This document shows, one piece after another, positions 1 through 5,688 of a stretch of DNA of 9,745 nucleotides (its first letter is position 1; every line of letters begins with the position of its first letter). The stretch spans positions 1-9,745 of the forward strand of contig CAJFPI010000131.1 of NCBI GenBank assembly GCA_904398675.1. Reading direction: 5' to 3'. The translations under genes and the position numbers were made by a program. The notes beneath the pieces are model-generated. The model saw nothing but the letters and a program-made list of their open reading frames with translations, was not told the origin of the DNA and made no database searches. The DNA is from an uncultured Oscillospiraceae bacterium (GTDB lineage: Bacteria; Bacillota; Clostridia; Oscillospirales; Oscillospiraceae).

Positions 1-302
1 ACAGTTACCTGGACGTTGATGAAATCCGTACCATCCTCGGCGGTGGTGTAGAGTTCCTCGCCGTAATAGTCCTCCTCGCCATTCGGCACCCCCGGGATCT
101 CCTGTCCGCCGGTGTCAATCATGACCAGCGGCAGATGCGTGCACAGCTCCGTCCCGTCGCAGTCACAGCCCGCGTCCGGCTGGCGGGAGGACAGATGCTG
201 ATGGACGCGGACAGGCCCTTCCCCCGCCTCCAAAGCGGTGGCCGCCAGCGCGCAGACGAGGATCAGCGCCGCCATGGCGCCGCCCATCAGTTTATATTTC
301 AT
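1..302 (-). CDS. CotH kinase family protein, N-terminal part (3' end beyond window)
   Basis: The reading frame opens at an ATG (complement of 300-302) and stays open for 100 codons to the window edge, so only the N-terminus is visible. Residues 1-25 (MKYKLMGGAMAALILVCALA) form a signal peptide or membrane anchor: a short basic start, then a hydrophobic core. A small Cys-rich stretch (GCDCDGTELC) follows, then HLPLVMIDTGGQEIPG, which I recognise as the N-terminal strand of secreted CotH-family proteins in Clostridia. CotH proteins are atypical protein kinases, first known from spore coats; many clostridial members are secreted surface proteins. The catalytic region lies outside the window. A purine-rich ribosome-binding site (GAGAGGGGG) lies just upstream, and the gene starts 34 nt after the DUF4956 gene. 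The order VTC, DUF4956, CotH is a recurring cluster and supports the call. The family assignment rests on one motif plus context. Confidence 0.7.
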   Translation of the reverse strand, partial: MKYKLMGGAMAALILVCALAATALEAGEGPVRVHQHLSSRQPDAGCDCDGTELCTHLPLVMIDTGGQEIPGVPNGEEDYYGEELYTTAEDGTDFINVQVT

Positions 303-336
303 GCGTCCCGGCCCCCTCTCTCATCCGTCCGGCTCG

Positions 337-1026
337 TCAGCCGCTGATCTCGTCGTTTTGCATGACGATGTTGAAATATTCGATCCCGCCGATCTCATAG
401 ACGGCGTCGCTGATACTCTTGCCTGCGGCCTTCTCCCCCGCCGGCCTGCGCAGGTATTTCCCGTTGAGTTCGTAAATGTACTCGGCGCTCTCCTCGGTGG
501 TATTTTTGGCCCGCAGGATTGCCCTGCGGTTATAGTACTGGAAGATCAAAGACTCCACCTTGGACTCATTCGCCCGGGCTGTGCGCAGGATCAGCAGCGC
601 CCGGCTGTCGGTGCGCAGTCGGCCGAACACAAGCAGTACTACAAATACCACTACGCTGCCCGCCGCAGCCACCAGGTAGTCTCCGGAGCCGCAGCAGATG
701 CCCACCACAATGGCCCAGAAGATATAGACGGTATCCCGGGAGTCCTTGATGGCGGTGCGGAACCGGACGATGGACAGGGCGCCCACCATGCCGAGGGACA
801 GCGCGATATTGTTGCCAATGACGATCATGACAGTCGTGGTGATAACCGCCAGGGCCATTAGGGAGACATTAAATTTGGCGCTGTAGATGCTGCCGCTGTG
901 GCTGAGGCGGTAGGACAGAAACAGGAACGCCGCAAGGACCGCCGATACGGCCAGCCGCAGCAGGATCGTTTCCGCGGACAGCTCACCGCCGCTGGACTCC
1001 AGCAGCTGGAACAGGTTTTCTCGCAT
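337..1026 (-). CDS. DUF4956 domain-containing membrane protein
   Basis: The protein has 229 residues. An N-terminal membrane half is followed by a soluble C-terminal half. Likely membrane segments lie at about residues 21-40, 55-83, 100-113 and 117-135. The DUF4956 hallmark is clear: SLGMVGALSIVRFRTAIKD (77-95), then YIFWAIVVGICCGSGDY (101-117). The cytoplasmic tail (about 140-229) is an alpha/beta-looking domain. The biochemical role is unknown. The family is typically found beside VTC-domain polyphosphate polymerase-like proteins and CotH proteins, as here, so a part in making or exporting a polymer or modifying surface proteins is a reasonable inference, not a known fact. The start is set by GGAGAAGGAG about 8 nt upstream. 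The gap to the upstream VTC gene is 27 nt, which fits one transcript under the c-di-GMP-II riboswitch. Confidence 0.9.
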   Translation of the reverse strand: MRENLFQLLESSGGELSAETILLRLAVSAVLAAFLFLSYRLSHSGSIYSAKFNVSLMALAVITTTVMIVIGNNIALSLGMVGALSIVRFRTAIKDSRDTVYIFWAIVVGICCGSGDYLVAAAGSVVVFVVLLVFGRLRTDSRALLILRTARANESKVESLIFQYYNRRAILRAKNTTEESAEYIYELNGKYLRRPAGEKAAGKSISDAVYEIGGIEYFNIVMQNDEISG

Positions 1027-1053
1027 ACTTGGTATTCTCCTTCTCCTCTGATT

Positions 1054-1749
1054 TTAGCCTTGCAGGCTCTTGGACACACTCCGGGCCAGGCAGTACTTGC
1101 TGACCGACAGCTCCGACCGCTCTACCATATCCAGCAGGTCTTTGAGATAGCTGAGCAGGAACCCGTTATACTTGACCTCCAGCACCATGTGGAACGGATC
1201 CATCACCGCATACATCGGGAGCCGCTCCGAAAACAGGCTGTGGTCAGACTCCGTTGCCACAATCTGGCTGTCCAGTGTGATCCGGATATGGTTTTCCCGG
1301 GCTACATACGCCTGCCGGTGGTACTCCACCACCGCCTTCGGCCGGTAGCAGCGGCAGTGCATCAGGCCGTAGCACTCGGCAGCGAAGGGATCCGCATAGG
1401 ACTGGAGCGGCCGGTAATCCCCCCGGCAAAGCCGCTCTGCGTCCTCCCGGCCGAGGCGCAGGGAGCGCTTGCGCTGATACGGCCCCTCCTTTTGTTTCAT
1501 CTCCAGCATGGCAAAGTCCGACCGGGGGCTGTAGGTGCGCAGGCGGATCTTCCTGCGCAGCTCCATGCCGTCTATCTTTTCATGAAAATCCTGATCGTCG
1601 GGCGTGTCAAAATAAAGGGAGCGAATCACATAGCCCTGGGCGCCGTTGTGGGTGTCGGCATGCATCACGGCCCCCAGCCGGCTGCGCAGGCTCACGCCGT
1701 CCGCTATGTTGATGGCATATTTTTTCTCCTGTCGGGAAACCTCGTTCAT
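1054..1749 (-). CDS. VTC-domain polyphosphate polymerase-like protein
   Basis: The protein has 231 residues and is essentially a single VTC tunnel domain, the fold of the catalytic subunit of the yeast vacuolar transporter chaperone that makes polyphosphate from ATP. Landmarks in order: RQEKKY (6-11), IRSLYFDT (42-49), RRKIRLRTY (65-73), EMKQK (83-87), QRKRS (92-96), VVEYHRQAY (140-148), IRITLD (155-160), LEVKY (190-194) and SKY (217-219). The alternating basic residues of KIRLRTY, the EMKQK and LEVKY strands and the final SKY lysine are the triphosphate- and metal-binding positions typical of triphosphate tunnel enzymes, so the site looks intact. There is no SPX domain and no membrane segment. 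It is first in the operon; its start follows a GGAGGG site about 10 nt upstream. Polyphosphate synthesis is the likely activity; the bacterial product has not been proved from sequence. Confidence 0.88.
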   Translation of the reverse strand: MNEVSRQEKKYAINIADGVSLRSRLGAVMHADTHNGAQGYVIRSLYFDTPDDQDFHEKIDGMELRRKIRLRTYSPRSDFAMLEMKQKEGPYQRKRSLRLGREDAERLCRGDYRPLQSYADPFAAECYGLMHCRCYRPKAVVEYHRQAYVARENHIRITLDSQIVATESDHSLFSERLPMYAVMDPFHMVLEVKYNGFLLSYLKDLLDMVERSELSVSKYCLARSVSKSLQG

Positions 1750-1800
1750 TCTGCACCGCCCTCCATGCCGCGGTAATGCGCACAGCCTGTGCGATTCCGG

Positions 1801-1860
1801 GGAAAAGAAAACGGCCTATTGGATCGCCGCAGAAAGAAATCTGCCGCCTTCAATAGACCG
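1801..1860 (-). terminator. Riboswitch expression-platform terminator in the operon leader
   Basis: On the minus strand CGGTCTATTG (1860-1851) pairs with CAATAGGCCG (1821-1812), ten pairs with one G-U. An extra small hairpin (GCAGA/TCTGC) sits inside the loop. The run TTTTCTTTT follows directly (1811-1803). This is a Rho-independent terminator about 50 nt before the VTC start codon, in the right orientation to attenuate the operon. Its 5' arm shares UCUAUUG with the P1 helix of the aptamer just upstream, so terminator and P1 cannot form together. Confidence 0.85.
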
Positions 1861-1928
1861 GTTGCGCTACTCGCTCCATGGTATAAAAGCGCCCAAATAT
1901 TTATACCACTTCATCGCACTCTATGAAA
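1848..1928 (-). promoter_or_regulatory. c-di-GMP-II riboswitch (GEMM-II) aptamer
   Basis: Read on the minus strand, the leader carries the conserved class II c-di-GMP core: UUUGGGCGCU (complement of 1898-1889, continuing to 1888), then GAGUAGCGCAACC (ending at 1860). This matches my recollection of the Clostridium acetobutylicum aptamer, which has UUGGGCACUU and UAGUAGUGCAACC, with GC/AU covariation in the pairing bases. P1: UUUCAUAGA (1928-1920) with UCUAUUGAAG (1857-1848), one bulge. P2: UGGUAU with AUACCA. Pseudoknot: GCGCU (1891-1887) in the P2 loop with AGCGC (1868-1864). The upstream GAUGAAG also fits the family. Size (about 81 nt), helix order and pseudoknot all agree. It lies between the promoter and an overlapping terminator ahead of the VTC operon. 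Confidence 0.9.
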
Positions 1929-1979
1929 TACGCCCCAGCTGGGACACAGCTTTAAAAGGGGCTTATAAAGACATAATTT

Positions 1980-2008
1980 ATATTATCGTTTCTACTTTTA
2001 ATTGTCAA
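1980..2008 (-). promoter_or_regulatory. Sigma-A promoter of the VTC-DUF4956-CotH operon
   Basis: On the minus strand the -35 box TTGACA (2008-2003) is a perfect consensus, the spacer is 17 bp, and the -10 box is TAATAT (1985-1980). Transcription should start near 1973. An AT-rich tract surrounds the -10, in contrast to the GC-rich neighbourhood. The leader would be about 220 nt: a GCCCC/GGGGC hairpin (1962-1932), the c-di-GMP-II aptamer, its terminator, then the VTC ribosome-binding site. Confidence 0.85.
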
Positions 2009-2262
2009 GTAGTTTTCACGTCCCGCCCTCCGCTCCTTTGCAGCAGCTTCATGCCGCATTTTCCCGGAGCTGCGGCGCAGGCCCGGCAGCGTCCTATATT
2101 GAGGGGCATCCCTGCGTCTTGACGGCGGTTTTTGGGGGCGGCTGCTTGCGGGGGACGCCTGTTCCCTCCCCGGCTCTTCCGGTGCTCCTGCATCTGCTGG
2201 CTCCGCCTGCGCTTTCCGGATAGGGGGCTGGGGCTGCTAGAAGGCACAGGCAGGCCAAGATC
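2009..2262. other. Intergenic stretch with no recognised gene
   Basis: This stretch lies between the operon promoter and the terminator of the SLH/CAP gene. Open frames exist on both strands, but they are proline-, arginine- and alanine-rich, lack ribosome-binding sites and resemble nothing I know. I see no RNA gene or repeat here. Confidence 0.5.
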
Positions 2263-2294
2263 AAGAAACGGCAGGATTTCTCCTGCCGTTTCTT
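2263..2294 (-). terminator. Intrinsic terminator of the SLH/CAP gene
   Basis: A perfect 14-bp stem AAGAAACGGCAGGA / TCCTGCCGTTTCTT with a 4-nt loop lies 26 nt past the stop codon of the minus-strand SLH/CAP gene. The T-rich end is inside the stem on both strands (TTTCTT), and on the plus strand TTATATT follows, so it may work in both directions. It separates the SLH/CAP transcript from the riboswitch operon promoter downstream. Confidence 0.85.
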
Positions 2295-2319
2295 TTATAT
2301 TCCGTCTGCCTTATGTCTG

Positions 2320-3774
2320 TTAACCGATAAAGAGCTGCACCCAGTACCCTCCTGTGCTATCGCAGCCTACGCCGATGGCGGTAAAATCTGCGTTCAGAAT
2401 ATTGGCCCGGTGGCCCGCTGAGTTCATCCAGCCAGCGACCACCTGCTCCGGGGAGGCGTATCCAGCCGCTATATTCTCGCCTGCAGTTCTATATTGGATT
2501 CCGGCGTCATCCAGGGCGGTAAAGCAGGCGGTCCCATCCGGCCGGGTGTGGTCAAAGAGCGTGGAGAGTTCATCTGCCCGCACCTGAGCCGCTGCGTGGA
2601 TGGCGTCGTTGGTCCGGAGGGCAGAAAGCCCCTCCTTGGCCCGCTCCTCGTTGACGAGCCGGATCACTTCGCTGATAAAATCGCCTTCGTCAGCCGGATC
2701 CTCTGTCTGGCCGCTGGAACTGCCTGTAACAGTAATCGCGGCGGAGACGCTCCTGCCGTTGTTATCGGTCACCGTTATGACCGAGGTGCCGGCAGACAGC
2801 GCAGTGATAATCCATTTATCCCCGCCCAAAATGTTCTCGGGCTCCTCCACACGGATCACACTGGGATTGCTGCTGCTGCATTCATAGGTGACATAAATGC
2901 CGGCGCTGTTTGAAACATGCAGTGCACCTGTTTCGCCGACCTCCAAGGATGTTTTGCTGCAGCAGAGCTCCAGTTCATAGTCCTCCGGCTCCTGGTCCGC
3001 GTCCGGCGCAGGCGTGCTGCCGTAGAGCCGATGGTAGCGCATGAGCATCGCAGCGGCCTGTGCGCGGGTCATGGCCCCGCCGGGGGACATGGTGTCGGCG
3101 CTGGTGCCGGTCATAATCCCCTGGGCGTAGGCCCAGCAGATCATGGTGTTTGCGACACCTAATCTGGAGTTGTCACCAGCGGTAAAATCGTATGTTGTCT
3201 CCAGCACGCCCTCAATGTCCACCGGCCCCATATCCTTGAACAGCTCCCGGTTGCCTACATACTGAAAATACGCATTGTCCATATCAAAGCCATCGTTCAT
3301 GACACTGCGGGAAAAATTGCAGAGCATAACTGCAAATTCACAGCGGAGCATGACCTGGCTGGGGGAAAATCCCGTTCTCGTTTGCGGGACTGCCGCAAGA
3401 TAGTCCGCATCTTGTACAAACCAAGTCGGAAACAGGTCGTTTTGATACGCCCATACCACTGCGTCCGCATAGTATGCGCCATCGGAGATATCTCTGAAGG
3501 GCGTCTCGCTTGCAATGGTGCCGGACACAGACGGCGAGCCGGCATAACGGTACAGCACCTCTGTCAGCATGGCGCGGGTCATGGTGGCGTCGGGAGAAAA
3601 TGTCGTGGCGCCGGTGCCGTTGAACAAGCCCAAATCGACGACATAATCCACAGCGTCGTGCGCCCAATGTGTAGCGGACACATCGTTAAAGGTCCGGCCC
3701 GCGGCGGAGGCCGGAACCATCAGTCCAGCGCAAAAAACGAGCACAAGCATAAGAACCGGCAGCTTTTTCTTCAT
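2320..3774 (-). CDS. Secreted SLH-repeat protein with BIG2-like and CAP (SCP/PR-1) domains
   Basis: The protein has 484 residues. A signal peptide (MKKKLPVLMLVLVFCAGLMV, with a likely cut after ASA at about residue 24) is followed by S-layer homology repeats: about 28-78 (FNDVSATHWAHDAVDYVVDL, then TFSPDATMTRAML), a degenerate one at 92-155 (FRDIS, then GFSPSQVMLRCEFAVML), and 178-250 (LFKDM, then MSPGGAMTRAQAAAMLMRY). Residues 268-350 form an Ig-like BIG2 domain (TSLEVGETGAL, SSNPSVIRV, ALSAGTSVITVTD). A CAP domain occupies about 364-484: VNEERAKEGLSAL, DHTRPDG (His409), GENIAAGY (Glu433) and GHRANILNADFTAIGVG (His455), with the family's usual acidic and histidine residues. SLH repeats anchor proteins to wall polysaccharide, so the CAP domain is probably displayed outside the cell. 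Its exact activity is unknown for most bacterial CAPs. AAGGAGGAG precedes the start. The gene appears monocistronic. Confidence 0.92.
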   Translation of the reverse strand: MKKKLPVLMLVLVFCAGLMVPASAAGRTFNDVSATHWAHDAVDYVVDLGLFNGTGATTFSPDATMTRAMLTEVLYRYAGSPSVSGTIASETPFRDISDGAYYADAVVWAYQNDLFPTWFVQDADYLAAVPQTRTGFSPSQVMLRCEFAVMLCNFSRSVMNDGFDMDNAYFQYVGNRELFKDMGPVDIEGVLETTYDFTAGDNSRLGVANTMICWAYAQGIMTGTSADTMSPGGAMTRAQAAAMLMRYHRLYGSTPAPDADQEPEDYELELCCSKTSLEVGETGALHVSNSAGIYVTYECSSSNPSVIRVEEPENILGGDKWIITALSAGTSVITVTDNNGRSVSAAITVTGSSSGQTEDPADEGDFISEVIRLVNEERAKEGLSALRTNDAIHAAAQVRADELSTLFDHTRPDGTACFTALDDAGIQYRTAGENIAAGYASPEQVVAGWMNSAGHRANILNADFTAIGVGCDSTGGYWVQLFIG

Positions 3775-4388
3775 TCCATGTTCTCCTCCTTCATATGCTG
3801 TCTCCTGCAGGTCACACCGGGCGGGCGAAGGCTCCTGTCCGTTCCAGCCGCCTGCGAGGATGCCGTTGGCTTTTGTAATCAGTCCTGATCAGAATTGCAA
3901 GAACCTGCCAGAAAGAATAAACCAATGGGCGCAGCCCCCCTGCCGCGTCCCCCGCCTGCTGGTCATTCACCCCACATTCACCCCAAATGCTGCGGTCCAG
4001 CTTTTCAGCCAGCAAGCCGTACTGCGGGGCAACCATGTCGGATTGATAGGGAGCTGCTATTTGCGCCTTTTGATTCGTCCAACCGATCCTGCGTGGAGTT
4101 GTCGGCGCCAGGGCCAGCCGGAGCGCCTGCCAAATTCCATGAAACCCGATGTCCTTGATCTCAAATTTCTCACAAATCCTCAGAGGACATCCGGTACAGC
4201 CATATAAGCGGCCCTCCCTAACATCCTGACCGTTCCGCAAGGCTCGGCAGCATGACGCGGCAATCTTTTCGGCTGGAGCTGCTCAGGAGGACATGCGTTT
4301 TGCATCCCTCTTTGTCCAATTTGTATTCATCGAAACCGCCGCAATTATGCAAAAGCCTATGCAGGCCAAGCCGGAAACAGGCGGCGTC
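3775..4388. other. About 600 nt without a recognised gene; possible decayed sequence
   Basis: This is the upstream region of the minus-strand SLH/CAP gene and the downstream region of iclR. A minus-strand frame of 142 codons (4240-3812) would need a TTG start, has no evident ribosome-binding site, and its product (with GCTGCPLRICEKFEIKDIG and DRSIWGECGVND) matches no family I know. Its amino-acid make-up is not absurd, so a decayed gene is possible. Upstream of the SLH/CAP start the minus strand can fold GCAGG(CGG) (3856-3849) with CCGCC and CCTGC, an unassigned leader hairpin. I found no convincing promoter for the SLH/CAP gene and no U-tract terminator after iclR. Confidence 0.4.
3964..3985. 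repeat. Perfect 11-bp tandem duplication
   Basis: The unit CATTCACCCCA occurs twice back to back. As 11 is not a multiple of three, the duplication would shift any frame crossing it, which fits non-coding or decayed sequence here. Confidence 0.8.
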
Positions 4389-5204
4389 TTACAAATCGCA
4401 TAACGTATCCCGTCCATTCCACCCGGCAGGCCCTTGCAGCTGCCGGGTGATTTCTGCGGCCACAAACAGGACCAGGTCCCGAATGGCCGGGCGGACGGGG
4501 TTCTCCTTTGATTTTAATATGGGGACCACCGCGCCCACCGCATACTCGCAGCGTCCCTCCTTATCAAAAATAGGCGCCGCCACCGACGCCGCGCCGGTCC
4601 GCAGCTCCTCGTTTGTGATCGAATAGCCCTGCAGGCGGATCTGATGGAGCTGCCGCTGCAGCTGATTGGGATTTGTGACGGTGTTAGGGGTGAAGGGATG
4701 GAAACGGCATGCCTTCAAATAGGCGCTGATCTCGCTGGGCGGCAGGTGGGCCAGGATCATTTTCCCCTGGGAGCTGCAGTACAGCGGCAGCCGGCTGCCC
4801 ACCAGCGCGGAGACCCGGACCGTGTGGATGGTCTCGCTGCTGGCGATCAGCAGGGCGTGGTCGTCGATCCGCTTGGCCAGGTAGATGGACTCCCCGCACT
4901 CCTCGGTGAATTTCCGCATGGAGGCCAGCGCCACCTCCTTTACAGTCCGCCAGGACTCCGCCACGCACCCCAGTTCAAACAGATGAAAGCCCAGGCGGTA
5001 TTTCCCTGTGGACGGCTCCTGCTCAATGATGCGGTTCTGCTCCATGGACAGCAGCAGGGCGTGGAGCGTGCTCTTGGGCCAACCGGTGACCGCCACCAGC
5101 TCGGAGAGCGCAAGGGGGCGCTGTGCCCGCCAAAAGGCATCCAGCAGCGCCATCGCCTTCTCAACAGACTGGATCCGCTTTCCCCGTGTCCCATTGTTCT
5201 CCAT
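4389..5204 (-). CDS. IclR-family transcriptional regulator
   Basis: The protein has 271 residues when started at the ATG at 5204, which has AGGAGGAAT about 6 nt upstream. The frame stays open to 5342, but that extension has no such site and crosses the predicted promoter. The N-terminal winged helix-turn-helix begins RIQSVEKAMALLDAF (10-24), with helices LSELVAVTGWPKSTLHALLL (33-52) and wing KYRLGFHLFELG (68-79). The C-terminal effector domain shows the family's landmarks: ECGESIYLAKR (102-111), SSQGKMILAHLPPSE (144-158) and GYSITNEELRTGAASVAAPI (193-212). IclR proteins usually bind a small catabolic ligand and control adjacent genes. Here the gene is divergent from the methyltransferase/permease operon, which it probably regulates. 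The ligand is unknown and is likely the imported compound or a product of it. Confidence 0.93.
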   Translation of the reverse strand: MENNGTRGKRIQSVEKAMALLDAFWRAQRPLALSELVAVTGWPKSTLHALLLSMEQNRIIEQEPSTGKYRLGFHLFELGCVAESWRTVKEVALASMRKFTEECGESIYLAKRIDDHALLIASSETIHTVRVSALVGSRLPLYCSSQGKMILAHLPPSEISAYLKACRFHPFTPNTVTNPNQLQRQLHQIRLQGYSITNEELRTGAASVAAPIFDKEGRCEYAVGAVVPILKSKENPVRPAIRDLVLFVAAEITRQLQGPAGWNGRDTLCDL

Positions 5205-5267
5205 TCCGTATTCCTCCTGCCGGGTGAATTTAAAAGCATACGGCCCGCGCCGCCGCTCCCGATTTCT

Positions 5268-5296
5268 ATTGTATTGCATTTTAAACCGCACTGCAA
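5268..5296 (-). promoter_or_regulatory. Sigma-A promoter of iclR
   Basis: On the minus strand: -35 TTGCAG (5296-5291), 17-bp spacer, -10 TACAAT (5273-5268). Transcription would start near 5261, giving a leader of about 57 nt that ends in the strong AGGAGGAAT site of iclR. Its position downstream of the longer in-frame extension supports the ATG at 5204 as the real start. Confidence 0.7.
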
Positions 5297-5345
5297 GCGG
5301 AAAGATAGCCCCGGCATGGCCGGCGCCGGGACGCGTGTGCAAAAA

Positions 5346-5424
5346 TTCCCTTTCATCGAATGAAGGGAACGATCCGGTGAATCAAAGTTCCCTATGGTTG
5401 AACACGTCCCGGCAAAAAAGGGAC
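5346..5424. promoter_or_regulatory. Cluster of TTCCC/GGGAA inverted repeats, candidate IclR operators
   Basis: TTCCCTT (5346-5352) is inverted as AAGGGAA (5363-5369). AGGGAAC (5364-5370) is also inverted as GTTCCCT (5387-5393). GTCCC (5406-5410) is inverted as GGGAC (5420-5424). The half-sites alternate in orientation over about 80 bp, upstream of the iclR promoter and between the two divergent genes. This is where an IclR-type protein would be expected to bind. The assignment to this protein is inference. Confidence 0.45.
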
Positions 5425-5576
5425 AGATCGGGGGGCGCATTTCGTCCCAGACGCACAGCCCATGGAAAAATCACCAAAGGAACGAAGAAAAATTCAGCCT
5501 TCTGCCGAAACATTTGTGAGAAACATCCAATATAGCCTCATTATTTTTTGCGAATTGCACTAAGGCCGCGACTGGC

Positions 5577-5605
5577 TTGACAAGGCCCCCTGCAGGCGGT
5601 AGGTT
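5577..5605 (+). promoter_or_regulatory. Candidate promoter of the methyltransferase operon
   Basis: A perfect -35 hexamer TTGACA (5577-5582) is followed after 17 bp by TAGGTT (5600-5605), a poor -10. A strong -35 with a weak -10 could mean dependence on an activator, or the match may be chance. I found no better pair between the AT-rich tract at 5540 and the start codon. Confidence 0.35.
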
Positions 5606-5688
5606 GAAATCACAGGCAGGCGGCAGCCGGGCTTCCGGCGGCTGCACAGAGAAAAACACGACAAAATGCTGAACAGGAGGTTTTGAAG

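Larger units (their letters stand above)
5205..5688. other. Divergent regulatory intergenic region (iclR / methyltransferase operon)
   Basis: This 484-nt stretch holds no credible gene. From left to right it contains the iclR leader and promoter (5261-5296), a CCCGGC/GCCGGG hairpin (5309-5330), a cluster of TTCCC/GGGAA repeats (5346-5424), an AT-rich tract (5460-5550), a TTGACA-containing candidate promoter (5577-5605), and a hairpin GCAGCCG (5623-5629) with CGGCTGC (5639-5645) in the presumed leader. I saw no cobalamin riboswitch box, although the downstream enzyme belongs to a corrinoid-dependent family. Confidence 0.6.

Noticed and set aside
898..1776. 292-codon plus-strand frame across the DUF4956 and VTC genes
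   Set aside because: Shadow of two well-supported minus-strand genes; composition rich in His, Pro and Arg with no domain.
2005..2247. 80-codon minus-strand frame in the intergenic stretch
   Set aside because: It has a basic, low-complexity product and no ribosome-binding site or homologue that I know, and it overlaps the operon promoter at its end.
3775..3900. Possible second c-di-GMP or other riboswitch upstream of the SLH/CAP gene
   Set aside because: The region folds into a GC-rich hairpin, but I could not find conserved boxes of c-di-GMP-I, c-di-GMP-II, cobalamin, SAM or glycine riboswitches.
5205..5342. N-terminal extension of the IclR protein by 46 residues
   Set aside because: It has no ribosome-binding site, runs through a good promoter, and adds sequence before the normal IclR start; the ATG at 5204 has AGGAGGAAT in place.
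5560..5680. Sigma-54 promoter or cobalamin riboswitch before the methyltransferase gene
   Set aside because: TGGC and GC elements are present, but the GG-to-GC spacing is off by one and no TTGCA block follows; no cobalamin box is visible.
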